Program-made: the position numbers and the translations under genes | Assembly: GCA_026985615.1 (NCBI GenBank) | Contig: JALSQD010000076.1 | Coordinates: 13,322 to 77,321, forward strand | Direction: 5' to 3' | Source: Thermaceae bacterium | Lineage (GTDB): Bacteria; Deinococcota; Deinococci; Deinococcales; Marinithermaceae | Length of the DNA stretch: 64,000 bases | The notes under the pieces: model-generated | Told to the model about the DNA's origin: nothing | Databases searched by the model: none | The model's input: the letters and a program-made list of their open reading frames with translations, nothing else | In this document: positions 46,656-55,869 of the stretch, in pieces | Position numbering within the stretch: the first letter of the stretch is position 1 | Layout: every line of letters starts with the position of its first letter

Positions 46656-47147
46656 CTAGACGCGGGGCGTGGTGCCGGTGCGCAGATGGGCCAGGTGGGT
46701 CAGGGCCACGGCCAGGGCATCGGCGGCGTGGCTGCTCTCGGGGGTACGTTTCAGCCCCAGCAGCGCCCGCACCATGAAGGCCACCTGGCGCTTGTCGGCG
46801 TGGCCCGTGCCCACGAGGGCGCGTTTGACCTCCATGGGGCCGTACTGGAAGACCTCGAGCCCGGCTTGGCCCGCGGCCAGGAAGACCGCGCCCATGGCCC
46901 AGCCCACCTTGTAGGCGAGCTCGTTTTGCCGGTAGAAGAACTGGGCCTCCACCGCCAGCGCCTCGGGGCGGTGGGCAGCGATGGCGCTCGTGACCGCCTC
47001 GTAGATGGCGCCGACCCGCGCCGCGGCCGGGTCGCCGTGGCGGGTGCGCACGAGCTCGGCGTGCACGAAATGGGCCTGGGCGCCGTCGCCTTCGACGACA
47101 CCCAGGCCCAGGTTGCTGATGCCGGGGTCGATGCCCAGGACGATCAT
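46656..47147 (-). CDS. ruvC: Holliday junction resolvase RuvC
   Basis: This 163-residue RNase H-fold endonuclease resolves Holliday junctions. Acidic catalytic residues are visible as Asp7 in LGIDPG, Glu in LAVEAQFF and the C-terminal SSHAADALAVAL. It starts 3 bases after the yebC stop, a linkage common in bacteria, although ruvA and ruvB are not here. Confidence 0.94.
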   Translation of the reverse strand: MIVLGIDPGISNLGLGVVEGDGAQAHFVHAELVRTRHGDPAAARVGAIYEAVTSAIAAHRPEALAVEAQFFYRQNELAYKVGWAMGAVFLAAGQAGLEVFQYGPMEVKRALVGTGHADKRQVAFMVRALLGLKRTPESSHAADALAVALTHLAHLRTGTTPRV

Positions 47148-47150
47148 GGC

Positions 47151-47882
47151 TCAGGCCACGACGCCTTCCAGGTCAAGGTTAGAGTGCACGGTCTGCACGT
47201 CGTCGAGGTCTTCGAGGGCCTCGATCATCCGCAGCACCTTCTGCGCCTCCTCGGGCGGGAGCGCGGTGGTGTTCTGCGGGATCATGGTGATCTCCACCGC
47301 GTCGGGTTTGAAACCGGCCTCCTCAAGCGTCCGCGCCACCGCGTAGACCTCGGTGGGGTCAGTGTAGACCTCGAGTACGCCGTCCGATTCCTCCAGGTCG
47401 AGGGCGCCGGCCTCGATGGCGGCCTCCTGGGCCGCTTCGCTGGTGTCGCCGAGAACGATCATGCCTTTACGCTCGAACTGCCAGGCCACCGCGCCGCTCG
47501 CGCCCAGCGAGCCGCCGTGCTTGCTGAAGATGTGGCGCACCTCGCCGGCGGTGCGGTTGCGGTTGTCGGTGAGCGCGAAGACGAGCAGGGCCACCCCGCC
47601 GGGGGCGTAGCCTTCGTAGACGATTTCTTCGTACTTCGTCGCCCCCTCGCCCTCGCCGCGCAGTTTGGCGAGCAGGCGTTCGATGTTGTCGGTGGGCACG
47701 TCGTCGCGTTTGGCGGCCTCGATGGCGTTGCGGAGTTGCACGTTGCCTGCGGGGTCCGGCCCGCCGCCGGCGCGGGCCGCCGCGGCGATGGCGCGCAGGT
47801 GCTTGGTGATCAGCTTGCCGCGCTTGGCGTCGTTGGCCGCCTTCTTGCGTTTGATCTGGGCCCATTTGCTATGTCCAGCCAT
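47151..47882 (-). CDS. YebC/PmpR (TACO1) family protein
   Basis: This 243-residue protein starts MAGHSKWAQIKRKKAANDAKR and has the YEGYAPGGVALLV and GAVAWQFERKG motifs of the YebC family. Members were annotated as transcription regulators and more recently linked to translation of difficult peptide stretches. It precedes ruvC. The ATG follows GAGGTGATGC, and a -10 TATAAT lies at 47906-47911. Confidence 0.92.
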   Translation of the reverse strand: MAGHSKWAQIKRKKAANDAKRGKLITKHLRAIAAAARAGGGPDPAGNVQLRNAIEAAKRDDVPTDNIERLLAKLRGEGEGATKYEEIVYEGYAPGGVALLVFALTDNRNRTAGEVRHIFSKHGGSLGASGAVAWQFERKGMIVLGDTSEAAQEAAIEAGALDLEESDGVLEVYTDPTEVYAVARTLEEAGFKPDAVEITMIPQNTTALPPEEAQKVLRMIEALEDLDDVQTVHSNLDLEGVVA

Positions 47883-47905
47883 GCATCACCTCGTTTTCCA
47901 TGCCC

Positions 47906-47911
47906 ATTATA
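47906..47911 (-). promoter_or_regulatory. -10 element TATAAT of yebC-ruvC
   Basis: A perfect TATAAT lies on the minus strand 23 bases before the yebC ATG. No clear -35 is found. Confidence 0.5.
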
Positions 47912-47938
47912 GGGCGCGCGTGATAGCCTGAATCTAAG

Positions 47939-48976
47939 ATGAAAGCCCTCGTCAAGGAAACTCCCGCGCCCGGACTGAGCCTGCGCGACGTACCCGTGCG
48001 CGAACCCGGCCCCGGCGAGATCCTGGTACGCATCAAGGTTGCCTCGATCTGCGGCACCGACCTTCACATCTGGCGATGGGACCACTGGGCCGCCGGCCGG
48101 CTCAGACCTCCGGTGATCACCGGGCACGAGTTCGCCGGCGTGGTGGAGGCGGTGGGCCCGGGCGTGACCACGCCGCGGGTGGGCGACCACGTGAGCCTGG
48201 AGAGTCACGTCGTCTGCCACACCTGCTACCAGTGCCGCACCGGCAAGGGGCACATCTGCCAGAACACCCGCATCCTCGGCGTCGATACCGACGGCGGCTT
48301 CGCCGAGTATGCCACCGTGCCCGCGGAGAACGCCTGGGTCAACCCGCCCGACCTACCCTGGGAGGTAGCGGCGGTGCTCGAGCCCTTCGGCAACGCCGTC
48401 CACACCGTCTACTCGGGGGTGGGGGTCGAGGGCAAGAGCGTCCTCGTCACCGGCGCAGGGCCCATCGGTCTCATGGCCATTGCGGTGGCGCGGGCCAGCG
48501 GGGCCACGCTGGTGGTGGCCACTGATCTGCAGCCCTACCGGCTCGAGTTCGCGCGGCGCATGGGCGCCGACCGGGTGGTGAACGTACGTGAGGAGGATCC
48601 GGTGGAGGTCGTGCGCGAGCTCACCGGCGGCCAGGGGGTGGAGGTGCTGGTCGAGTTCTCGGGCAACGAGCGGGCCATCCACCAGGGGCTCCAGGCCCTG
48701 ATGCCGGGTGGCGAGGCGCGCATTCTGGGCATCCCCTCCGACCCCATCCGCTTCGACCTCGCGGGCGAGCTGGTGATGCGCGGCATCACCGCCGTGGGCA
48801 TCGCCGGCCGCCGCCTCTACGAGACCTGGTACCAGGGCAGCGGCCTCATCTACAGCGGCCGGGTGGACCTCGAGCCGCTCATCACCCACCGCTTTGCGAT
48901 GCGTGATTATGCAGAGGCCTTCGAGCTGCTCGAGCGCGGCGAGGGCGTGAAAGCCGTGCTCTATCCCGACGCCTAG
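47939..48976 (+). CDS. tdh: L-threonine 3-dehydrogenase
   Basis: This 345-residue zinc medium-chain dehydrogenase oxidises threonine to 2-amino-3-ketobutyrate with NAD. The catalytic zinc Cys in [21 protein letters not shown], the structural zinc block [15 protein letters not shown] and the Rossmann motif [15 protein letters not shown] are all present. The CGTDLHIW stretch is characteristic of Tdh. The ATG lacks a strong ribosome site. No kbl ligase gene is adjacent. Confidence 0.9.
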   Translation: MKALVKETPAPGLSLRDVPVREPGPGEILVRIKVASICGTDLHIWRWDHWAAGRLRPPVITGHEFAGVVEAVGPGVTTPRVGDHVSLESHVVCHTCYQCRTGKGHICQNTRILGVDTDGGFAEYATVPAENAWVNPPDLPWEVAAVLEPFGNAVHTVYSGVGVEGKSVLVTGAGPIGLMAIAVARASGATLVVATDLQPYRLEFARRMGADRVVNVREEDPVEVVRELTGGQGVEVLVEFSGNERAIHQGLQALMPGGEARILGIPSDPIRFDLAGELVMRGITAVGIAGRRLYETWYQGSGLIYSGRVDLEPLITHRFAMRDYAEAFELLERGEGVKAVLYPDA

Positions 48977-49025
48977 CTTTCCCCTCGTTGCGCTTGCTTT
49001 GCTGCGGGGGAAGGGACTGGCGGCC

Positions 49026-49055
49026 TTGCTGAATAATTATTGATCTGCGTAAACT
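49026..49055 (+). promoter_or_regulatory. Promoter of mtnA (leaderless)
   Basis: TTGCTG (49026-49031) and TAAACT (49050-49055) are spaced by 18 bases, and the -10 ends 6 bases before the ATG. The spacer is unusually AT-rich for the window. Confidence 0.65.
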
Positions 49056-49061
49056 TAGGGC

Positions 49062-50054
49062 ATGGAGCGTACTTTGCCCTTTCGCTGGGACGACGACGCG
49101 CGTACGCTGTGGCTCATCGATCAGCGGCGCCTGCCCGACGAGGAAGTTTGGGTGCCCCTCACGAGCGCCCACGACACCGCCGAGGCGATTCGCGACATGG
49201 TGGTGCGCGGCGCGCCGGCCATCGGCGTGACCGCCGCCTACGGCATGGTGCTGGCCCACCTGGCGGGGGAGGACCTGGACGAGGCCGAGCGCGCTCTAGC
49301 CGAGAGCCGGCCCACGGCGGTGAACCTTTTCCACGCGCTCGAGCGCATGCGCCCCCACAAGGGCGACCTCGAGGCCAGCCTGGCCGAGGCCCGCGCCATC
49401 TGGCGCGAGGTCGAGCGTACCGAGAAGGCCATCAGCGAGCACGGCGCGCGTGTGCTCAAGGGCCAGGTGCTCACCCACTGCAACACCGGCCCCATCGCCA
49501 CCGGCGGCTACGGCACCGCCATCGGCGCCATCGTGGAGGCCTACCGCCAGGGGCGCATCAGCCACGTCTGGGTGGACGAAACCCGGCCCTACCTCCAGGG
49601 CGCGCGTCTGACCGCCTGGGAGCTGCAGAAGGCGGGCGTACCCGCCACGCTCATCAGCGACAACATGGCCGCCCACTTCATGAAGCTGGGCGAGGTGAAC
49701 CAGGTGATCGTGGGCGTGGACCGCATGGCCATGAACGGTGACTTCGCCAACAAGATCGGCACCTACGGCCTGGCGGTGCTGGCCCACCACCACGGCATCC
49801 CCTTCTACCCGGCCCTGCCGCTTTCCTCGGTGGATCCGAAGCTGGCCGACGGCTCGGCCATTCCTATCGAAGAGCGCAGCGCTGAGGAGGTGACCCACCT
49901 GCGCGGCGTGCCCATCGCGCCCGCGGGCTTTCCCGCCCGGCATCCCGCCTTCGACGTGACGCTGCATACGTTGGTAACGGGCATCGTGACCGAAAAAGGG
50001 GTGATCTACCCACCCTTTGACGAGGGGCTGGAGAGTGCGCTGGCTTCGGATTGA
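49062..50054 (+). CDS. mtnA: S-methyl-5-thioribose-1-phosphate isomerase
   Basis: This 330-residue enzyme of the methionine salvage pathway converts methylthioribose-1-phosphate to methylthioribulose-1-phosphate. It has the RGAPAIGVTAAYG motif, the catalytic Cys in THCNTGPIAT and the Asp in GVDRMAMNGDFANKIGTY. The start is fixed by the promoter. It overlaps comF by 20 bases. No other salvage genes are here. Confidence 0.93.
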   Translation: MERTLPFRWDDDARTLWLIDQRRLPDEEVWVPLTSAHDTAEAIRDMVVRGAPAIGVTAAYGMVLAHLAGEDLDEAERALAESRPTAVNLFHALERMRPHKGDLEASLAEARAIWREVERTEKAISEHGARVLKGQVLTHCNTGPIATGGYGTAIGAIVEAYRQGRISHVWVDETRPYLQGARLTAWELQKAGVPATLISDNMAAHFMKLGEVNQVIVGVDRMAMNGDFANKIGTYGLAVLAHHHGIPFYPALPLSSVDPKLADGSAIPIEERSAEEVTHLRGVPIAPAGFPARHPAFDVTLHTLVTGIVTEKGVIYPPFDEGLESALASD

Positions 50055-50631
50055 ACCGGTGTTGGGGCTCACCTGTCCCCTTTGTGGCGCGCCGCTGGAC
50101 CGGCCCGGGATTTGCGGGCATTGCGCGGCGTCCCTGCGCGCTGCGCGGCGGCACAATCTGGTTTACCTAGGGGGTTACCGGGAGTTCCGCAAGGTCGTGC
50201 GCACGCTCAAGTTTCGTGGTGGGAGAGCCCTGTTGCTGCCGCTCGCGCGCGCCCTGGCCGAGGGGGTGCGCGAGGCCGGCTGGGACGTTGAAGCGGTGAC
50301 CGCGGTGCCCACGACCTGGTGGCGGATGTGGCGTCGTGGCTACAACGATGCCGAGCTTTTGGGCTGGGCAGTCGCACGCGAGCTGGGCGTGCCCTACCGC
50401 CGGGTGCTGGGGCGGCGCTATTTCCGCAGCCAAACCCGTCGGCGCGCCGACCTTCGCGCCAGCCTGCCGGCGGGGGTCTTTTTCCTACGGCGCGAGCTCT
50501 CCGAGCGCCGCTGGCTATTGGTGGACGACGTCTGGACTACCGGAGCCACCTTCCGCGCCGTCGAGCGCGCCCTACGTGCCGGGGGCGCGGAGGCGGTTTG
50601 GGGAGCGGTTATCGCGGCGCGCGGTTCCTAG
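50035..50631 (+). CDS. comF: ComF-family phosphoribosyltransferase-like protein
   Basis: This 198-residue protein has an N-terminal zinc ribbon (CPLCGAPLDRPGICGHC) and a C-terminal PRTase domain with the PRPP loop LLVDDVWTTGATFRAVE. ComF is required for DNA uptake in competent bacteria, and the PRTase substrate is unknown. I choose the GTG at 50035 inside the mtnA end; an in-frame TTG at 50017 is possible. Confidence 0.87.
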   Translation: MRWLRIEPVLGLTCPLCGAPLDRPGICGHCAASLRAARRHNLVYLGGYREFRKVVRTLKFRGGRALLLPLARALAEGVREAGWDVEAVTAVPTTWWRMWRRGYNDAELLGWAVARELGVPYRRVLGRRYFRSQTRRRADLRASLPAGVFFLRRELSERRWLLVDDVWTTGATFRAVERALRAGGAEAVWGAVIAARGS

Positions 50632-50663
50632 CTGCTAAGCTGAAGCTAACGGGGGAGGGGGTC

Positions 50664-51077
50664 GTGGGTCGCATCCGCAGGCTGGAATCCTTGCTCGAAC
50701 ACATCGAGGCCGGGCGCTACCGCCTCGGCCCGCACGTGGCCCGGCACATGTTGCAAGAGGGCTTCACCGAGCGCGACCTGCTGATGGCGTTGCGCTGGGG
50801 ACGCGAGCTCGCCGTCTACCCCGAAGACGAGCGCATGCTCGTGCTTGGCTACATGGTCTTCGGCCCGCGCCTCAAGCTGCCACTGCACGTGGTGCTCGAG
50901 TACACGCGGCCCCGCTGGGTGGACGTGGTAACCGCCTTCATTCCCGATCGGCCCTACCACGTCTACTCGCGCGCGCGGCTGGCGGCGCTCATCCGCTTTG
51001 ACGGGGCGCGCGAGGAGCTTGAGTGGTCGGGTCCGGAGGGTCGCAAGAACAGCCCGCCGCGCGAGGCAGCGGGCTGA
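50664..51077 (+). CDS. DUF4258 domain protein
   Basis: This 137-residue protein has the DUF4258 pattern, HVARHMLQEGFTERDLLMAL then a tryptic-rich strand pair ending EYTRPRWVDVVTAF. The fold resembles small RelE/BrnT-type nucleases, but no antitoxin gene is adjacent and activity is unproved. The GTG follows GGGGGAGGGGGTC, 32 bases after comF, so it may be in the same transcript. Confidence 0.65.
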   Translation: MGRIRRLESLLEHIEAGRYRLGPHVARHMLQEGFTERDLLMALRWGRELAVYPEDERMLVLGYMVFGPRLKLPLHVVLEYTRPRWVDVVTAFIPDRPYHVYSRARLAALIRFDGAREELEWSGPEGRKNSPPREAAG

Positions 51078-51094
51078 GGGGCCGACGAGCTGCG

Positions 51095-51541
51095 TCAGCG
51101 CTTTTCCACTTCGAAGTCTGCGTTGATCCAGGCGGTGATGCCGCCCTGGAGGTTCTTCACGTTTTTGTAGCCGAGCGCCTTCAGGTAGGTGAGGGCGTAC
51201 TGCCCGCGCGCGCCCGCCTTGCAGTAGACCAGGACGGGCTTGTTGAGCGGTGGCAGCTCCGCCAGATGCTGCTCGAGCTCGGTCAGCGGGATTGTGACCG
51301 CGCCTGGGATCACGCCGGTTTCATCCCATTCCTTGGGCGTGCGCACGTCGAGGATGAAGGGATTCACCTCGTCGATGAAATCGGCCGCCTTGTCCGGGGT
51401 TATGAAGCCCCAGCCCTGGGTGCTGACCTCGGTGATCACCTGGAAGACCACCTTGGCCGCCTCCGTTTCCACGACCTGCGCCTGGGCCACGATCCCGAGG
51501 GAGAGGATCCCGATCATGCTTGCGATCAGCCACTTCTTCAT
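51095..51541 (-). CDS. Exported rhodanese-like protein of the molybdoenzyme operon
   Basis: This 148-residue protein has a signal peptide (about residues 1-22) and one rhodanese domain with LDVRTPKEWDE, the active loop YCKAGARGQ and GGITAW. It follows the NrfD-type gene by 36 bases on the same strand, and I infer that it delivers or receives sulfane sulfur for the reductase, much as the Sud sulfur transferase serves polysulfide reductase in Wolinella. The Shine-Dalgarno is GGAGGTGAACC. Confidence 0.85.
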   Translation of the reverse strand: MKKWLIASMIGILSLGIVAQAQVVETEAAKVVFQVITEVSTQGWGFITPDKAADFIDEVNPFILDVRTPKEWDETGVIPGAVTIPLTELEQHLAELPPLNKPVLVYCKAGARGQYALTYLKALGYKNVKNLQGGITAWINADFEVEKR

Positions 51542-51577
51542 GGTTCACCTCCACGATTGCTCAGGGGCGACTGGCCC

Positions 51578-52375
51578 CTAGAAGCCATGGGTCAATAGGG
51601 TGTGTTGCCCTGCCTCCACGATCCAGCTGCGCAGCAGGACGGTGGCGACGATGGCGCAGCCACCCGCCAGGTAGGGGTTCTTGCGGGCCCAGATGGCCGC
51701 GACCGCGAGCAGCACGGTAGCCGCGGCGAAGGTGCCCGCGCCTTCGAGCCACTGGGCAAAGGCCGTTTGCTGGGCGGCGTTGCCGAAGCGCAGTGCCAGC
51801 GGGTAGAGCACGGTAAGTATTAGCGAGACCAGCGCCGCGACCTGCAGCCAGGGGGCGACCTCGGCCGCGGGTCGCAACCAGGCGAGCAAGCCCAGCGCCA
51901 GCAGCAGGCCGGTGGCGGGGAAGAGGGCGAGCAGCAGGTGGTCCCACAGCGGCCGCGCGGCGTTGACCGCGAGGGCGTAGCCTGGGTAGAGGAGCACCAC
52001 CGCGCTGCTCAGCGCGAGCAGCCCCGCCCACAGGCGCTCGCCGCGCGCGCCCAGGGCGAGCAGCAAAAGCAGCAGCGCCGAGGCGGCGAGCCCCCAGGCG
52101 CCCCACCAGATGGGCGCGCTGGGCTTGAAACTGAGGAAGAGCCAGAGATGGGTCAGGCGGAAGCGCGCGGGCGACTCGGCCCAAAGCATGAGGAGATCGA
52201 GGGCGATGAAGGCCAGGGCCAGCCAGGCGAGTCGGCGGGCGCTGGGATCTTTTCGCAATGCCCGCAGCGCCACGTAGAAGGCCGTACCCCCGGCGAGGGC
52301 CACGAGGGCGAAGTGCACCGGCGTGGTCCAGTGCCAGAAGGGCTCGGCGTTGGGCAGGCCGTAAAAGGTCGTCAT
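51578..52375 (-). CDS. NrfD/PsrC-type membrane anchor subunit
   Basis: This 265-residue protein has about eight membrane helices and the N-terminal WHWTTPVHFALVALAGGTAFY typical of the NrfD/polysulfide reductase C family. It holds the catalytic dimer to the membrane and exchanges electrons with quinone. Its ATG overlaps the ferredoxin-subunit stop by 4 bases. Confidence 0.85.
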   Translation of the reverse strand: MTTFYGLPNAEPFWHWTTPVHFALVALAGGTAFYVALRALRKDPSARRLAWLALAFIALDLLMLWAESPARFRLTHLWLFLSFKPSAPIWWGAWGLAASALLLLLLALGARGERLWAGLLALSSAVVLLYPGYALAVNAARPLWDHLLLALFPATGLLLALGLLAWLRPAAEVAPWLQVAALVSLILTVLYPLALRFGNAAQQTAFAQWLEGAGTFAAATVLLAVAAIWARKNPYLAGGCAIVATVLLRSWIVEAGQHTLLTHGF

Positions 52376-52959
52376 GCGTCCACCTCCTTACCGGTGTCGC
52401 GCAGTCCGGTGCGCGCCGGGGTGTTCAGGTAGAAGAGCTTGGGCGCGGTGCCCTGCTCGGGCTTGAGCACGTCTACCCGCCGGGCGCGCTCGAGCGCGGC
52501 GTGGATGGGGCTTTCGGGATCGTCGAGGTCGCCGAAGACGCGGCAGCCGGTGGGGCAGGTTTCCACGCAGGCGGGCTCGCGCCCCTCGCGCACGCGGTGG
52601 GCGCAGAAGGTGCACTTGTCCACGTAGCCCGCCGGGTTCATGAAGCGCGCGTCGTAGGGGCAGGCGGCGATGCAGGCGCCGCAGGCGATGCATCGCTCGG
52701 CGCGCACCAGCACCAGGCCGTCTTCGCTCTTGTAGCTCGCCCCGGTGGGGCAGACGGGCACGCAGGGCGGGCGTTCGCAGTGTAGGCACTGCTCGGGGCG
52801 GTACTCCACGGTGAGTTCGGGGAAGCGGCCAAGTTCGCGCTCACGGATCCATAGCCGCTGATGTCCCGGCGGCACCTCGTTTTCGAGGACGCAGGCGACG
52901 GCGCAGGCGGCGCAGCCCACGCACGCTTCCAGGTCGATGACCATGGCGTAGCGCGCCAT
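52372..52959 (-). CDS. Four-cluster ferredoxin subunit of a molybdopterin oxidoreductase
   Basis: This 195-residue protein has four groups of cysteines for 4Fe-4S clusters: CVGCAACAVAC, CLHCERPPCVPVC, CIACGACIAAC, and CTFC with CVETC. It is the DmsB/PsrB/PhsB electron-wire subunit that links the molybdenum subunit to the membrane anchor. It starts directly after the molybdo-subunit stop. Confidence 0.92.
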   Translation of the reverse strand: MARYAMVIDLEACVGCAACAVACVLENEVPPGHQRLWIRERELGRFPELTVEYRPEQCLHCERPPCVPVCPTGASYKSEDGLVLVRAERCIACGACIAACPYDARFMNPAGYVDKCTFCAHRVREGREPACVETCPTGCRVFGDLDDPESPIHAALERARRVDVLKPEQGTAPKLFYLNTPARTGLRDTGKEVDA

Positions 52960-55269
52960 CTAGAGCCTCCTTTCGCGGGCGAGCTGCCCGATCCGCTTGA
53001 GCTTGGGTCTGGGAGCGCCCGGCACGATCTTGACGAAGTTGTTGTGCAGCGCCGCGCCCCCGGAGATGGGGTCGAGGAGGTAGCGCGTCTGCAGGGCGTT
53101 GTCCGAGGCGCCGCGGCCGTAGGCCAGGCGCAGCCCCCGCCCCTTGTGGCCAAAGCCGTGCACCAGGTAGACGCAGTCACGGCGAATGCGCTCGGTGAGC
53201 CGGACCCGCACCGGCCCCTCGCGTACGCCGGCGTCGTTCTCCAGCCAGACGTACTCGCCCTGCGCCAGCCCCAGCCGCTTGCCCTCGGCCCGGTTTAGCC
53301 AGACCTCGTTGGTGCCCTTGAGCTCCATCAGCACCCAGTTGTTCTGCGTCTTGGCGAAGCTGTGAACCGGGCTGCGGCCGTAAAGCAGACGGTAAAAGCC
53401 CTCGGGCACCGGCATCGGCGGGGTGTAGTCGGGAAGCGGGGCGAGGCCGTGTTCGGCAAAGGTCTGGGAGTAGAGCTCGATCTTGCCCGAGGGGGTGCCG
53501 AAGGGATTGCGGCGGCGACGTTCCCAGCCCTTCAGGTAGGGGCGGCCGCGCTGGACCAGGGTGCCCTTCTGCTTCATTTCTTCGAGGCTCGAGCCGATGA
53601 GCTGAAGGCGGGTGTCCAGGTAATCCTCGATGTTCTTCCACGGGAAGTATTTCTCGAGCCCCAGGCGCAGCCCCAGCTCGCGGGCGATCCACCAGCCCGG
53701 CTTGGTGTCCCACAGGGGCTCGACCGCGGGCTGGCGCAGCTCGATAAAGGGGGTTTTGTGGGCGATGGCGACCAGGTCGTCGTAGCGCTCGAGGTAGGTG
53801 CACTCGGGCAGGATCACGTCGGCCCACATCACGTGCTCCATCGGCAGCACGTCAATGGCAACGTAGAGGTTTAGTTTCTTTAGCGCCTCTTTGGTCCGCA
53901 GAACGTTAGGGATGGAGTGGAAGAGGTTGGTGCCATAGCAGACGAGGCCGCGGATGGGGTAGGGCTCGCCGGTGATCATCGGCTCGATAAGTTCCTGAAT
54001 GGCCGTTGTCTTGGCGAAGAACTTGCCCTTGTCGGCCCGGGGCTTGAAGCCTTCGGGCACCTCCTCCTCGCCCCCCGACGAGCCGCTGCAGCCGCCGGCC
54101 GCGGGCTCGAGCGGGAAGGGCGGGTGGGGGTACTTTTCCAGGTAGGGCGGCTTGGCCAGGTAGAAGCCGCCGGGCATGCCGTAGTTGCCGAGCAGCGCGT
54201 TCAGGATGTAAACCGCGCGCATCCGCTGGGTGTCGTCGCCGTACCAGACGGTGTGTCGCCCCGGCGGCAGCACCGCCCGCGGCGCGGCCGCGGCCATTTC
54301 GCGGGCGACGGCGTGGATCGTGCCGGCCGGGATCTCGGTGATCTTTTCGGCCCACTCGGGGGTGTGCTTGTTGCTGTGGACGGCCAGCTGCTCGAAGCCG
54401 ACGGTGTACTTCTGCACGTAGTCGCGGTCGTAGAGGTTCTCCTTGATGAGGACGTGGATCCAGGCGAGCAAAAGCGCCAGGTCGGTGCCGGGCTTGATGG
54501 GCAGCCAGCGGTGGGCCTTGGAGGCGGCGGTGGAGAAGCGCGGGTCCACCACCACCAGCTTGGCGCCGCGCCGGAGGGCTTCGGAAAAGTCCTGGAGCTG
54601 GGTGTTGTGGGTGTCCTCGCCGATGTGGTGGCCGATGAGGACGATGTAGCGGCTCTCGGTCCAGTCCACCGGCTCGTGGCCGCCGATGGGACGGCCGAAG
54701 GTCCACTGGCTCGCGGTCTCGCGTGGCGCGGTGCAGATGCTCACCGCCGGCTTGGCGGCGTTGGGGCTGCCCCAGGCCGCGGGCAGGTACTCCACGAACC
54801 AGGTGTCGCCGCTGCCGTGGCCGAACCAGGCGACGGCCTCGGGGCCGTATTGCTCCTTGATCTTCAGCATCCGCTCGGCCACGTAGTCGAGGGCCTCTTC
54901 CCAGCTGGCTTCGCGGTATTTGCCCTCGCCGCGCTCGCTGCCCTCTACCCGAATCAGCGGTCGCTTGAGGCGGTCGGGGTCGTAGAGCTGGGCCACGCCC
55001 GCCTGGCCGCGCGGGCAGAGGCGGCCGCGCGACTTGGGGTTGTCCTTCTGGCCGTCGATCTTGCGGACCTTGCCGCCTTCCACTCTGACCGCGATGCCAC
55101 ACTTCCAGAAGCAGTTCTCGCAGTAGGAGAGCACCGTGCGGACCTCGCCTTCGTACCACTTGCGGGGGACGGCCCATGGCGGGCGCACGGCGCGGGCGCG
55201 GCCGACCTGGGTGATCGCCCCCACGCTGGCCGCGCTCAGGGTGAGGAACCGCCTACGACTTAGCTTCAT
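52960..55269 (-). CDS. Tat-exported molybdopterin oxidoreductase (polysulfide/thiosulfate reductase type)
   Basis: This 769-residue enzyme starts with a twin-arginine signal (SRRRFLTLSAAS) and has the 4Fe-4S motif at Cys50, Cys53, Cys57 and Cys85. The probable molybdenum ligand is Cys179 in SICTAPRE, as in the PsrA/PhsA branch of the DMSO reductase family. With a ferredoxin subunit, an NrfD anchor, TorD and a rhodanese alongside, polysulfide or thiosulfate is the likeliest substrate; arsenate, tetrathionate or another oxyanion is not excluded. Confidence 0.87.
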   Translation of the reverse strand: MKLSRRRFLTLSAASVGAITQVGRARAVRPPWAVPRKWYEGEVRTVLSYCENCFWKCGIAVRVEGGKVRKIDGQKDNPKSRGRLCPRGQAGVAQLYDPDRLKRPLIRVEGSERGEGKYREASWEEALDYVAERMLKIKEQYGPEAVAWFGHGSGDTWFVEYLPAAWGSPNAAKPAVSICTAPRETASQWTFGRPIGGHEPVDWTESRYIVLIGHHIGEDTHNTQLQDFSEALRRGAKLVVVDPRFSTAASKAHRWLPIKPGTDLALLLAWIHVLIKENLYDRDYVQKYTVGFEQLAVHSNKHTPEWAEKITEIPAGTIHAVAREMAAAAPRAVLPPGRHTVWYGDDTQRMRAVYILNALLGNYGMPGGFYLAKPPYLEKYPHPPFPLEPAAGGCSGSSGGEEEVPEGFKPRADKGKFFAKTTAIQELIEPMITGEPYPIRGLVCYGTNLFHSIPNVLRTKEALKKLNLYVAIDVLPMEHVMWADVILPECTYLERYDDLVAIAHKTPFIELRQPAVEPLWDTKPGWWIARELGLRLGLEKYFPWKNIEDYLDTRLQLIGSSLEEMKQKGTLVQRGRPYLKGWERRRRNPFGTPSGKIELYSQTFAEHGLAPLPDYTPPMPVPEGFYRLLYGRSPVHSFAKTQNNWVLMELKGTNEVWLNRAEGKRLGLAQGEYVWLENDAGVREGPVRVRLTERIRRDCVYLVHGFGHKGRGLRLAYGRGASDNALQTRYLLDPISGGAALHNNFVKIVPGAPRPKLKRIGQLARERRL

Positions 55270-55789
55270 CTTCTGCCTCCAGTACCCGTTCCAGTGCGGT
55301 GCAGATGGCGCCGTAGAAGCCCGTAGGGTCTTCGGCGCGGACGGTCTCGGCGTAGCGGTCGAGCCAGGGTTTGAGGTAGCCCAGCGCCAGCTTGCGAGCG
55401 GCCTCGGGCTGCGTCGGCTCGAGCAGCGCGATGGCCTCCCCGATTGCCGCCAGGTGGTCGGGGAGCTCGGTCCAGGCGTCGTTCACCTCGAGGCCGTGCT
55501 CGGCGTAGAAGGCCTGCAGCGCCTCCTGCGCCTCGCCCATGAGGTGGCCGTCGAGGGCGTAGCCGGCGTAGGGCGGGGCAGGCAGCCCCGATGGGTTGGC
55601 CACGAAGAGGTGGGTGTAGGCGGCCTGGAGCTCGGATAGGGGCGGCTTGGGGAGGTGCGGGGGCTCCAGGTTGCGGCTGCGGGCGAGGGCCGCGAGCGCC
55701 TGCTCGAGCCGCCCACTGGCGAGGTCGCCCTCGAGCGCCTTGCCCGGCGAGCGGAAGGTGGCGGCGGTTATCAGGCCGATCCACTCCAT
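55253..55789 (-). CDS. TorD-family molybdoenzyme chaperone
   Basis: This 178-residue all-helical protein has the family landmarks YTHLFVANPSGLPAPPYAGYALDG and an EVNDAW loop. TorD/DmsD proteins bind the Tat signal of a molybdoenzyme and guard it until cofactor insertion. It is the first gene of the five-gene operon and overlaps the molybdo-subunit by 17 bases. The ATG follows GAGGAGGCTGC. Confidence 0.87.
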   Translation of the reverse strand: MEWIGLITAATFRSPGKALEGDLASGRLEQALAALARSRNLEPPHLPKPPLSELQAAYTHLFVANPSGLPAPPYAGYALDGHLMGEAQEALQAFYAEHGLEVNDAWTELPDHLAAIGEAIALLEPTQPEAARKLALGYLKPWLDRYAETVRAEDPTGFYGAICTALERVLEAEDEAKS

Positions 55790-55817
55790 GCAGCCTCCTC
55801 AGCTGCAGCATGGCTGT

Positions 55818-55835
55818 TCGTGGATTTATTCACGA
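55818..55835. promoter_or_regulatory. Palindrome upstream of the torD-molybdoenzyme operon
   Basis: TCGTG (55818-55822) and CACGA (55831-55835) flank an AT-rich 8-base centre. The CGTGG-n6-TCACG form is reminiscent of CRP/FNR-type sites. It lies 29-46 bases before the torD start. Confidence 0.4.
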
Positions 55836-55869
55836 CCGCTGCTGGCCTACGCGCCTGTCGGCCCGGTGC

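Noticed and set aside
48977..49012. Possible terminator after tdh
   Set aside because: Only a 6-base TTCCCC/GGGGAA pair with a 22-base loop and no T-run can be formed.
50664..51077. DUF4258 gene as a toxin of a toxin-antitoxin pair
   Set aside because: No small antitoxin-like frame lies next to it; the neighbours are comF and a convergent rhodanese gene.
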